In this document: one piece after another, positions 15,143 through 25,938 of the stretch
Layout of the letters: each line of letters starts with the position of its first letter
Position numbering within the stretch: position 1 is the stretch's first letter
From: Falsiroseomonas sp051433165
GTDB taxonomy: Bacteria > Pseudomonadota > Alphaproteobacteria > Acetobacterales > Acetobacteraceae
Direction: 5' to 3'
DNA length: 64,000 bases
Assembly: GCF_051433165.1 (NCBI RefSeq)
Contig: NZ_JBHMFS010000014.1
Location: 62,001-126,000 of the forward strand
Program-made: the position numbers and the translations under genes
The notes under the pieces: generated by a model
Databases searched by the model: none
What the model was told of the DNA's origin: nothing
Seen by the model: only the letters and a program-made list of their open reading frames with translations

Positions 15143-16255
15143 CTACAGGAAATCCCGCAGCATGGCGACCAGCGGCTTGTCTGCCGGCGGCATGGCATAC
15201 TCCGCCAGCTTGTTGGGCCGCACCCAGGCCAGCGCCTGGCCCTCCAGCGGCTGCACCCGGCCTTCCCAGCGGCGGCAGAGGTACAGCGGCATCACCAGAT
15301 GCCGGTCGCCGAGCGGGTGGCTGGCGAAGGTGAAGGGGGCGAGGCAGCTTTCCGCCACGTCGATCCCCAGCTCCTCCCGCAATTCGCGGATCAGCGTGGC
15401 CTCCGGCGTTTCCCCCGCATGGACCTTGCCGCCGGGGAATTCCCACAGCCCCGCCATCGGCTTGCCCTCCGGCCGGCGGGCCAGCAGCACGCGGCCATCG
15501 GGATCGATCAGCGCGCAGGCGGCGACCAGCAGGATGTGGCGGGAAGCGCCTTCCGGCGCCGGCGCGGCTTCGGCGATGGTGGCGGGCAGGTCGGCGCGCG
15601 TCATTTCGAACAGTTTTACCGGCATGGTGCCGCCGCGGGCCAGGAAATCACGCACGCCCTCGCCGGTTTCCCGGAAGCCGATGCGCTTCAGCACGGCCTG
15701 GCTGCGGCTGTTCTCAGTCAGCGCGGAGGCGACCAGCCGGTCCAGCTCCAGATTGGCCAGCGCCCAGCTTGCCAGCCGTGCCGCGGCTTCGGGGCCAACG
15801 CCGTGGCCCCAATAGCGACGGCCGATCCAGTAGCCCAGCTCCGCCTCGCGCTTGCTGGCATGGCGGGTCAGGCCGACGCAGCCCACCAGCACCTCCCGCT
15901 CCGCCGGTTCCGGTTCCAGGCCGGTGATGGCCAGGTGCCAGGCGGTGCCCTCGGCCAGTTGGGCGTGGGTGGAGGCGATCCATTCATCCGCCAGCGCGCG
16001 CGGATAGGGGAAGGGCACCCGGGCGAGGGTCTTTGCCACTTCCCAGTCATTCACCAGGCGGTGCAGCTCGGCCGCATCCTCCGCCCGCAGCGGCCGCAGC
16101 GTCAGGCGGTCCGTACGCAACGGCGCAAAGGACAGGGGCGCAAAGGGCTGGGGCGCAAAGGACTGGGGCGCAAAGGACGGGGGCGCAAAGGACGGGGGCA
16201 CCGCCCGAGAGAGGTCCGGGGATTTTGCGGGCGCCATGGGTGTCGTTATCGCCAT
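15143..16255 (-). CDS. GNAT acetyltransferase-Nudix hydrolase fusion
   Basis: A 370-residue two-domain protein. The N-terminus (about 20-45) consists of SFAP-type pentapeptides. Residues 46-215 are a RimJ/RimL-like GNAT domain: LRTDRLTLRPL, LVGCVGLTRH, ELGYWIGRRYWGHGVGPEAA (acetyl-CoA loop) and NSRSQAVLKRIGF. Residues 230-370 are a MutT-like Nudix domain with the full box GGKVHAGETPEATLIRELRE followed by ELGI (275-297) and an upstream LLVAACALI strand. The Nudix half resembles 8-oxo-dGTPase. The two activities may act on unrelated substrates; the acetylated target is unknown. In many relatives a MutT gene sits beside argJ and the parvulin, which here lie 1.4 kb away. Confidence 0.92.
   Translation of the reverse strand: MAITTPMAPAKSPDLSRAVPPSFAPPSFAPQSFAPQPFAPLSFAPLRTDRLTLRPLRAEDAAELHRLVNDWEVAKTLARVPFPYPRALADEWIASTHAQLAEGTAWHLAITGLEPEPAEREVLVGCVGLTRHASKREAELGYWIGRRYWGHGVGPEAAARLASWALANLELDRLVASALTENSRSQAVLKRIGFRETGEGVRDFLARGGTMPVKLFEMTRADLPATIAEAAPAPEGASRHILLVAACALIDPDGRVLLARRPEGKPMAGLWEFPGGKVHAGETPEATLIRELREELGIDVAESCLAPFTFASHPLGDRHLVMPLYLCRRWEGRVQPLEGQALAWVRPNKLAEYAMPPADKPLVAMLRDFL
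16131..16205 (-). repeat. 15-bp coding tandem repeat (SFAPx)
   Basis: Five imperfect copies of a 15-bp unit (gcgcaaaggactggg on the plus strand) at the 5' end of the GNAT-Nudix gene encode P-x-S/P-F-A pentapeptides. The repeat is in frame, so copy changes would only alter linker length ahead of the acetyltransferase domain. Confidence 0.88.
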
Positions 16256-16566
16256 GCGGGAAGTCGCAGGTCCAATGTGTCAGGCGAGCGCCGGAGACAT
16301 GTCCAGCCGTTCGAGTGCCTGTATGGGCTGGAACGACGGCCACGTCATGGTCCGATCCGGCTTTTGCGGCATCCGTGCCGCAGTGTGGCAGGATGGTCGC
16401 GGTCCGCTTCGTCCGTGCGGGGTGCCGAGCAACCTTTTGGTCCGGTCACGGTTCTTGCAGGTGGTCATCGCGATGCTCCCGGAACAAAGGGGCGGCAGCG
16501 CAGAACCCTGAATGGTCTGCCACCTCTCCCCGTCCCCAACCTGGTCGCCAATGCGAGGCCCACAAA
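16256..16566. other. Intergenic region between divergent genes
   Basis: These 311 bases separate the GNAT-Nudix gene (minus) from the CheB-like gene (plus). A frame of 91 codons (16236-16511, plus) overlaps it but has atypical composition and no recognisable features. I see no tRNA, riboswitch or clear terminator. It should hold the promoters of both genes, though no strong consensus stands out. Confidence 0.6.
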
Positions 16567-17580
16567 GTGAACCACGGCATCATCGTACTGGGTGCGTCGG
16601 CAGGCGGTGTAGGTGCGCTCAGCACTGTCTGCCGCGGCCTGCCGAATGATCTGCCGGCAGCTCTTTTCGTCGTGCTGCACGTGCCACCGGGCGGGCAGAG
16701 CATGCTTCCCGACATATTGAGCAGAGCCGGGCCCCTGAAGGCGCACCATGCCGTGGACGGAGAGCAGGTTCAGCGAGGGACGATCTGCGTCGCTCCCCCG
16801 GATCATCATCTGCTGTTCGACGACAGTGGAGACCGAATCCTGGTGCGCCGTGGTCCGCAGGAGAACCGGGTCCGGCCCGCGGTGGACGCGCTGTTTCGAT
16901 CAGCCGCCGTGTCTTGCGGCTCCAAGGTTGTCGGGGTGGTGCTGACCGGGATGCTGGATGACGGGGCAGAGGGCCTTGCAGCCATTCACCGCTGCGGCGG
17001 CATAACCGTGGTGCAGGATCCGCTCGATGCCGAATGGCCTGACATGCCGCGCAACGCGCGCGAACGGGCCGGTGCAGACCATTGCCTGCCGTCAGCGGAG
17101 ATGCCGGCCTTGTTGCAGCGGTTGGCCCAGAGTGATGCCGGGCCATCGGTTGAGATTCCAGGCGAACTCCAGCTTGAGGTTCGCATATCCCGGCAAGAGA
17201 TCACGGCCATGAGCAAAGACATCATCACCGTCGGCGCCCCGAGTGCGCTGGGCTGCCCCGAATGCGGCGGCGTGCTCAACGTGGTGGCCGAGACGCCTTG
17301 GCCCCGCTTCCGGTGCCAGGTCGGCCATGCCTATGGCGCGAAGACGCTGGTGGCGCATCAGGCGGAATCGCTGGAGAAGGCGTTGGGGATCGCCTATCGG
17401 ACGCAGCGGGACCAGCGCAATCTGTATCTGGCCATGGAGCGTGCCGCCAGGCAGCGCGATCACGCCCAGGAAGCGGCCCGCTGGCAGACTGCGGCCGGCG
17501 AAGCCCAGCACTTCGCTGATCTTATCGGCACTGCGGTTGACGAACTGCAAAAGAATGCGGCGCGGCCGTTGGACGCATGA
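16567..17580 (+). CDS. CheB-like methylesterase with C-terminal zinc ribbon
   Basis: The 337-residue protein is a CheB catalytic domain without the receiver domain. The Ser of GASAGG (Ser11), His38 in VVLHVPPGG and the Asp of TGMLDDG (127-133) form the esterase triad, and CVAPPDHHLL is typical of the family. After residue 220 comes a CPECGG...RFRCQVGHAY element (Cys230, Cys233, Cys250, His254), probably a zinc ribbon, then a helical tail. Such proteins occur away from chemotaxis operons and are sometimes linked to PAS/kinase signalling. The start is GTG 16567; no other chemotaxis gene is in the window. The substrate, a methyl-accepting protein elsewhere or something else, is unknown. Confidence 0.9.
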   Translation: MNHGIIVLGASAGGVGALSTVCRGLPNDLPAALFVVLHVPPGGQSMLPDILSRAGPLKAHHAVDGEQVQRGTICVAPPDHHLLFDDSGDRILVRRGPQENRVRPAVDALFRSAAVSCGSKVVGVVLTGMLDDGAEGLAAIHRCGGITVVQDPLDAEWPDMPRNARERAGADHCLPSAEMPALLQRLAQSDAGPSVEIPGELQLEVRISRQEITAMSKDIITVGAPSALGCPECGGVLNVVAETPWPRFRCQVGHAYGAKTLVAHQAESLEKALGIAYRTQRDQRNLYLAMERAARQRDHAQEAARWQTAAGEAQHFADLIGTAVDELQKNAARPLDA

Positions 17581-17589
17581 CCGGCGGGC

Positions 17590-17623
17590 GGCGATGCGGA
17601 CCCGTGCACCGCGCATCGCCTTT
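17590..17623 (+). terminator. Intrinsic terminator after the CheB-like gene
   Basis: A perfect 9-bp stem GGCGATGCG (17590-17598) with CGCATCGCC (17612-17620), 13-nt loop and a short TTT lies between the stop at 17580 and the convergent argJ stop at 17644. Confidence 0.65.
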
Positions 17624-17643
17624 CATCCCCGGCGGCGGGTGGG

Positions 17644-18882
17644 CTAGCTGCGATACGACCCGTTGATGTCGATGTAGCCATGCGTCAGGTCGCAGGTCCA
17701 GGCCGTCGCCTTGCCGCGGCCGAGCGCCAGATCCACCGTGATCTCTACCTCGCGGCCCCTCATATGGGCGATCACCGGCGTCTCGTCATAGCCCGGCACC
17801 ACGCTGCCCTCCCGCGCCATCCAGGTGCCGCCGACGCCGACGGAGAGCAGGTCGCGATCCGCCGGTTCGCCTGCCTTGCCCACCGCCATGACGATGCGGC
17901 CCCAATTGGCGTCCTCACCCGCAATCGCGGTCTTCACCAGCGGCGAATTGGCGATGCTCATCGCGATGCGATGCGCGGATTTGGCGGAGACGGCGCCGGT
18001 CACGTCGATGCGGATCAGCTTCTGGGCGCCCTCGCCATCGCGGGCGACCATCAGGGCCAGGTCCATTAGCACCTCGTGCACCGCGCGGGCGAAATCCTTC
18101 AGCATCTTGCCGCCATCCGACGGCACCCGGGAATGCTTCGCGCTGCCGGTGGCGAACAGCAGCACCGTGTCGCTGGTGGAGGTGTCGCTATCCACGGTCA
18201 CGCAGTTGAAGGACTTCTGGGTGCCCTTGGCGAGAATGGCCTGGAGCGCCGCGGCCGGCACCTTGGCGTCGGTCGCCAGGAAGCACAGCATGGTCGCCAT
18301 ATCCGGCGCGATCATGCCGCTGCCCTTGGCGATGCCGGAGACCGTCACCGTGGTCTCGCCGATCTGCGCCGTGCGCGTCGCGCCCTTCGGGAAGGTGTCG
18401 GTGGTCATGATGGCGCTGGCCGCACCGGCCCAGCCATCCTCATTCAATTGGCCGAACAGCGGCGGCAGGGCGGCGACCAGCTTCTCCGTCGGCAGTTTCT
18501 CACCGATCACGCCGGTGGAGGCGAGGAACACTTCGCCAGGCTTGCAGCCGGCCAGTTCCGCCATCGCCTTGGCGGTGTCGCTACAGGTCTGGCGGCCCGC
18601 CTTGCCCGTGAAGACGTTGGAATTGCCGGCGGTGACCACCAAAGCGCGGGCCTTGCCGCCCTTCAGCGCGGCCCGGCACCAGTCAATCGGCGCGCCGGGG
18701 CATCTGTTCTTGGTAAAGACGCCGGCCACGGTGGTCCCCGCTGGGAAGACCATCATCGTCACATCCTCGCGTGCCTTGTAGCGGATCCCGGCGCGGCCGG
18801 AGCCGAGGCGCACGCCGGGCACCGGCGGCATCGCCGGCAGCGGCAGCGCGAGGGGGGAGACGGGAAGGTCCTTGCCAGCCAT
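17644..18882 (-). CDS. argJ: Glutamate N-acetyltransferase / amino-acid acetyltransferase
   Basis: ArgJ transfers the acetyl group from N-acetylornithine to glutamate, recycling it in arginine synthesis; bifunctional forms also use acetyl-CoA. The 412-residue proenzyme has the self-cleavage site KGSGMIAPDMATML, where Thr197 becomes the nucleophile of the beta chain, and the C-terminal HGYIDINGSYRS typical of the family. It lies 14 nt after the PpiC-like gene on the same strand, so the two are likely co-transcribed. With argD and argF at the window start, three arginine genes are present at two sites. Confidence 0.96.
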   Translation of the reverse strand: MAGKDLPVSPLALPLPAMPPVPGVRLGSGRAGIRYKAREDVTMMVFPAGTTVAGVFTKNRCPGAPIDWCRAALKGGKARALVVTAGNSNVFTGKAGRQTCSDTAKAMAELAGCKPGEVFLASTGVIGEKLPTEKLVAALPPLFGQLNEDGWAGAASAIMTTDTFPKGATRTAQIGETTVTVSGIAKGSGMIAPDMATMLCFLATDAKVPAAALQAILAKGTQKSFNCVTVDSDTSTSDTVLLFATGSAKHSRVPSDGGKMLKDFARAVHEVLMDLALMVARDGEGAQKLIRIDVTGAVSAKSAHRIAMSIANSPLVKTAIAGEDANWGRIVMAVGKAGEPADRDLLSVGVGGTWMAREGSVVPGYDETPVIAHMRGREVEITVDLALGRGKATAWTCDLTHGYIDINGSYRS

Positions 18883-18896
18883 CTTTGCGGGTCTTC

Positions 18897-19877
18897 TCAG
18901 CGGCGAGGTTGCGGGGCGGCGGGCGGCGCGGCGCCATCCAGCAGGGACGGCGCGGCGGGGGCGGGCAGGGGGCTGCCATCCATGGCGAAGCGCTCGACCC
19001 GCGCGGCACCGCGGATGCGTTCCACCTCGGCATTCACCGCTTCCTCGAAGGCGCGCTGGCGCAGCGCTTCCTGTGCCTCCTCAAAGGGCGGCGGCGGCAC
19101 GGCGCGGCGGGCTTCCACCTTGATGACGTGCCAGCCGAACTGGGTGCGCACCGGGGCCTCGGAAATCTGGCCGGGCTGCATGGCGAAGGCGGCGGTGGCG
19201 AATTCCGGGATCATGTCGCCGCGCTTGAAGAAGCCGAGGTCGCCGCCTTCGCGGGACCCGGGGCCGGTGGAGCGGCGGCGGGCCACCTCGGCAAAATCGG
19301 CGCCGGCGGCGCGGGCCTCGGCCAGGGCTGTGCGGGCCTCGGCCTCGGTCGGCACCAGGATGTGGCGGGCGCGCACCTCCTCCTCCGCCGGTTGGCCGGC
19401 GACGTCGCGCTGGTAGCGGGCGCGCAGCGCTGCTTCCGTCATCCGCGGCGCCACGGCGCGGGTGATGAGGGCCTGTTGCAGCGCCTCCTCCTCCGCCCGG
19501 CGCAGGCGGGCCTGCACCTCGGGGTCATTGGCCAGGCCCTGGGCGCGGGCGGCGGCGGTGATCGCCCTCTGGGTGATGAGCTGGTCCAGCAGCAGCGGCA
19601 TCAGCATGGGCTGCGGCATGGAGCGCAGCTCCGCCGGCAGGCGCTCCATCTCCGATTGCAGCTCGGACAGGCGGATTTCGGTGCCGTCCACCCGGGCCAC
19701 CACGGGGTCCGCGGCGGCGGGCGCCTGGGCTGCGGGGGGCTGGGTTGCGGGTGCCTGGGTTGCGGGTGCCTGGGCCAAGGCCGGGCCGGTGGCGAGCGCC
19801 GTCGAGATCAGCAGGGTCGCAAGCAGCGAGAGGCTTGCAGGCGAGGCGGGGCGGCGCATCGGGGGGATTCTCATCAT
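18897..19877 (-). CDS. Parvulin-type (PpiC) peptidyl-prolyl isomerase, secreted
   Basis: A periplasmic SurA/PrsA-like foldase of about 326 residues. It has a signal peptide ending ALAQ and then a short APATQ repeat linker. An N-terminal helical chaperone region (about 60-165) is followed by the parvulin domain (about 167-265): VRARHILVPTEAEA, FAEVARRRSTGPGSREGGDLGFFKRGDMIPEF, and FGWHVIKV. Several ATGs lie within 60 nt (19877, 19874, 19859); all give a plausible signal peptide. It precedes argJ in an operon and is divergent from secA, fitting a role with newly exported proteins. Confidence 0.93.
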   Translation of the reverse strand: MMRIPPMRRPASPASLSLLATLLISTALATGPALAQAPATQAPATQPPAAQAPAAADPVVARVDGTEIRLSELQSEMERLPAELRSMPQPMLMPLLLDQLITQRAITAAARAQGLANDPEVQARLRRAEEEALQQALITRAVAPRMTEAALRARYQRDVAGQPAEEEVRARHILVPTEAEARTALAEARAAGADFAEVARRRSTGPGSREGGDLGFFKRGDMIPEFATAAFAMQPGQISEAPVRTQFGWHVIKVEARRAVPPPPFEEAQEALRQRAFEEAVNAEVERIRGAARVERFAMDGSPLPAPAAPSLLDGAAPPAAPQPRR

Positions 19878-20092
19878 GGGTCCCGGAAGATGGCCGATGC
19901 CGGTGGGCGCCACAAGGCGCGGGCAGGCGGCGTGCGGGCAATCCGGCCGCTCGCGTTGACGCGGCAGGGCCGGGCGCCTATCTCTCCGGCCTCGCGCCCC
20001 AGCCCGAATTGGGCCTTGCGCCCCCGACGCCCGGGCGCGATCCCCGTAACGCGGCTGGCATTCTCGGTGCGGGTCGGAGACAGCTTTCGCAG

Positions 20093-22828
<2,736 letters not shown>

Positions 22829-22947
22829 TCGGGCTGCCGGCTGCGGCCCTTCGTGTGGGATGAACGATCACAGGCCCGCATCTAACTGGGTGAGGGCAGC
22901 ATTCCGTGTCGCGGTCTCACCACGGCCAACGGTACCGGAGCCGCGGT

Positions 22948-25722
22948 TTATCTTGTCACCTCCGGCGACCTCCTGCTCCGCATCAGTGCGCGTCCGAGCG
23001 CGGCCGCCAGTTCATCCGCGTGATAGGGCTTGAGAAGCGTCTCCACGTCCTTCGGCGCGCCACCGCGCGCGAGCCGCTCGCTGTAGCCGGTGGCGAGGAC
23101 CACAGCGACGCCAGGGAACGAGCAACGCAAAATAGCAGCCAGTTCAATACCATCCGCGCCCCCGGGCATCACCACGTCCGAAAAGACTGCGTCGACTGCC
23201 TTCCCTTCCGCCAGCATCGCCAATGCCTCAGCCGCGCCGCCGGCGCGCCGCGTGGCGTAACCGAGCTCCTCAAGAAGGCCACAGGCGAAGGCGGCCACGT
23301 CCGGGTTGTCGTCGATCACCATCACCGTCCGACCGATGCCCTGCAGAACGTCGGGCTCCTCGTCCTTCCCGCTCGCCGCCCCGACCTCCGCGCCGCCCAG
23401 GGCGGTGGTGGCGCGCGGCAGGTGGACGAACACCGCCGTGCCCCGCCCCGGCTCGCTCTCGATCCGCAAGTCGCCTCCGGACTGCCGGGCGAAGCCGTGC
23501 ACCTGCGGCAGGCCAAGGCCGGTACCCCGGCCCGGCCCCTTGGTGGTGAAGAACGGCTCCAGCACCCGTGAGAGGATGTGCGGCGGTATGCCGCCGCCGG
23601 TATCCTTGACGGCAACGCACAGGTACTCGCCGTCGGTGCGCTCCGCGGTCGCCTCCAGTGCCACGTTGCGCGCCTGAATGGTGAGCGTCCCCCCGTTCGG
23701 CATGGCGTCGCGGGCGTTTACCGCCAGGTTCAGGAGCGCTGCTTCGAGCTGACCGGGATCGACGCAAACCGGCCAGAGGTCGGAGGCAAGATCGGTTTCC
23801 ACCCGGATGCCGGAGCCGAGCGTCTGCCGCAGCAGGCCCGACATGCCGGCAAGGCGCATGCCGACATCGATCACCTCGGGGCGCAAGGTCTGCTTCCGGG
23901 CAAAGGCGAGCAGACGCCCAGTCAGCTCGCGCGCGCTCCGGCCCGCCTGGATCATGCCCTCCAGGATCTCGGCCCTTTTCGCCTCCGGCAGGGAGGACCG
24001 CTTGAGCAGCGCCGCTCCGCTGGTGACGACTTGCAGCAGGTTGCCGAAATCATGCGCGACGCCGCCGGTGAGTTCGCCGAGAGCTGCCAGCTTCTCGGCC
24101 TGGCGCGCCGCGTCCTCCGCCCGCCGACGCTCCTCGGCTGCGCGCAGCAGGGCAGCGGTGCGCTCCTCGACGATGCGCTCCAGTTCGTTGCGCTGCAGGG
24201 CCAGCGCAGCTTCCACATGGCGCTGCGCGGTCACATCGGTAAGAGCCTCCAGCACCGCCGTTGCCGCCCCATCCGGCCCGCGCCGTAGCGCCTTGCGGGC
24301 GGCAACAACGATCTCGGCCCCGTCCCGGGTCCGCTGCAGCAGATCCCCCGTCCACTCGCCGTCGCGCTCCAGCGCCGCCGCGATTTCGCTGGGCGGTACC
24401 GGGAACACAGTCTGGAGGAACGCGTGCGCTCTCATGCCCAGCGCCTCTGCCGCGCTCCAGCCGTAGAGTCGCTCGCAGCCGGCCGACCAGTGGCGGATGA
24501 TGCCGTCGAGATCGCGCGCCATGGAGGCGCCGAGGTCCAGCGTGGCCAGCAGGTCGCGAAGCCGGGCCTCGCCATCCCGCAGCGCCGCCTCGGCCGCGCG
24601 CCGCGCGGTCACGTCCTGCGCCACGGCAACCACGGCGAGGACGCGGCCTGTGTCGTCGCGCACCGGCGCGACGCTGTTGTGCACCCAAACCTCCGCACCA
24701 CCGGGGCGGAGGTAGCGCTTTTCGATCGAGAAGGGGACGCCGTCGCCCAAGGTCCGCGCAAAGGCAGGCAGGTTTCCGGTCAGGTCGTCGGGATGGGTGA
24801 TGTCCTGCATGCGAAGGCCGCCGAGCAGCGCCTCACGCGGCCGGCCGACGATCTCGCAATACCGGTCGTTGACGAGGATGAAGCGCCCGTTCCGATCGAC
24901 CTGGGCGATGCCGGTGCCGGCCTGCTCGACCACGGCCCGGAACCGGGCCTCGCTCTCGGCCAGCGCGACCCTCGCCTCGCGTTCTGCCAGCGCCCCGAGC
25001 CGCCGGTCGATGGAAGCGGCGCCGAGCGCCAGGAGCAGGACCAGGAAGGTGATGCCTGCCACGCCGAGCGCGAGGCCCGCATGGCCGAGATGCGCAGCCT
25101 CCGCGACGGCGGTCCCGGCATGCGGGACCCAGGTTGCCGCCGCCATGCCGGTGTAGTGCATGCCCGCGATCGCCAGCCCCATGATCACCGCGGCCCCAAC
25201 CCGCCGCCCCGGCGTGGCGTCGCGGCGCGCAAGCCAGAGGGCCGCCGTGGCGGCAACGACCGCGATCAGCACCGAGGCGCCGACCAGCGCGGGGTCGTAT
25301 TGCAGGTCGGCCGGCATCCGCATGGCCGCCATGCCGGTGTAGTGCATGGCGGCGATGCCGCAGCCCATCAGCAGGCCGCCGAGCGTCAGGTCGCGCCGGC
25401 GCGCGCCACGCTGCCAGATCGCCCAGAAGCCCGGGCCGGTGACCAGTACCGCCACGGCAAGAGATAGAACGGTCAGGCCGGGGTCGTGGGCCACCGGGAT
25501 GGGCAGGCTGAAGGCAAGCATCCCCACGAAATGCATGGACCAGATGCCCCCGCCCAGGGCGAGTGCGGCGGTGGCGAGCCAGGCGCGACCAGGCCGGCGG
25601 CCCGCCGAGGCGCGCATGCGCCCGGCCAGGTCCAATGCCGCGAAGGAGGCAGCCATCGCGACCAGGACGGACAGGGCCGCCAGGAGCGGGTCGTGGCTCC
25701 CTGTCAACGGAAGGCCATTCAA
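22948..25722 (-). CDS. MHYT-PAS-PAS hybrid sensor histidine kinase
   Basis: The 924-residue protein begins with seven hydrophobic segments carrying three MHYT motifs: MHFVG (63-67), MHYTG (126-130) and MHYTG (188-192), proposed in other proteins to bind a metal and sense a gas. Then come two PAS domains (about 255-375 and 385-500), a dimerisation/phosphoacceptor helix with His557 in GGVAHDFGNLL, an HATPase domain (about 640-770; NAVNARDAM, DTGGGIP, GTGLGLPQVHGF) and a receiver (about 798-915; DDNPD, phosphoacceptor Asp849, Lys898 in LLKPY). The H-box reads HDFGN in place of the common HDFNN. No separate response regulator is adjacent; the signal and output are unknown. Confidence 0.94.
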   Translation of the reverse strand: MNGLPLTGSHDPLLAALSVLVAMAASFAALDLAGRMRASAGRRPGRAWLATAALALGGGIWSMHFVGMLAFSLPIPVAHDPGLTVLSLAVAVLVTGPGFWAIWQRGARRRDLTLGGLLMGCGIAAMHYTGMAAMRMPADLQYDPALVGASVLIAVVAATAALWLARRDATPGRRVGAAVIMGLAIAGMHYTGMAAATWVPHAGTAVAEAAHLGHAGLALGVAGITFLVLLLALGAASIDRRLGALAEREARVALAESEARFRAVVEQAGTGIAQVDRNGRFILVNDRYCEIVGRPREALLGGLRMQDITHPDDLTGNLPAFARTLGDGVPFSIEKRYLRPGGAEVWVHNSVAPVRDDTGRVLAVVAVAQDVTARRAAEAALRDGEARLRDLLATLDLGASMARDLDGIIRHWSAGCERLYGWSAAEALGMRAHAFLQTVFPVPPSEIAAALERDGEWTGDLLQRTRDGAEIVVAARKALRRGPDGAATAVLEALTDVTAQRHVEAALALQRNELERIVEERTAALLRAAEERRRAEDAARQAEKLAALGELTGGVAHDFGNLLQVVTSGAALLKRSSLPEAKRAEILEGMIQAGRSARELTGRLLAFARKQTLRPEVIDVGMRLAGMSGLLRQTLGSGIRVETDLASDLWPVCVDPGQLEAALLNLAVNARDAMPNGGTLTIQARNVALEATAERTDGEYLCVAVKDTGGGIPPHILSRVLEPFFTTKGPGRGTGLGLPQVHGFARQSGGDLRIESEPGRGTAVFVHLPRATTALGGAEVGAASGKDEEPDVLQGIGRTVMVIDDNPDVAAFACGLLEELGYATRRAGGAAEALAMLAEGKAVDAVFSDVVMPGGADGIELAAILRCSFPGVAVVLATGYSERLARGGAPKDVETLLKPYHADELAAALGRALMRSRRSPEVTR

Positions 25723-25938
25723 GTCGGTGTGGTCCTCTCAGAAAGCCCCGGGGCACGGGACCGCCGGAAGGCACGCTTTGGATGAGACTGCCTTATCCAA
25801 ATAGTTGGCCACACGGAAGGGTTGGTCGGTTCAACTTCCGCCTCCATCCTCACCTGGATCACAATTACTTGCCATATCTTGCAGTGTTTGATTCTACCGC
25901 AACACGCCTGGGAATGGAGACGCGGCGGAGTGGGCGGG

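Noticed and set aside
16236..16511. 91-codon frame before the CheB-like gene
   Set aside because: Starts inside the divergent gene, with no recognisable features and weak codon bias.
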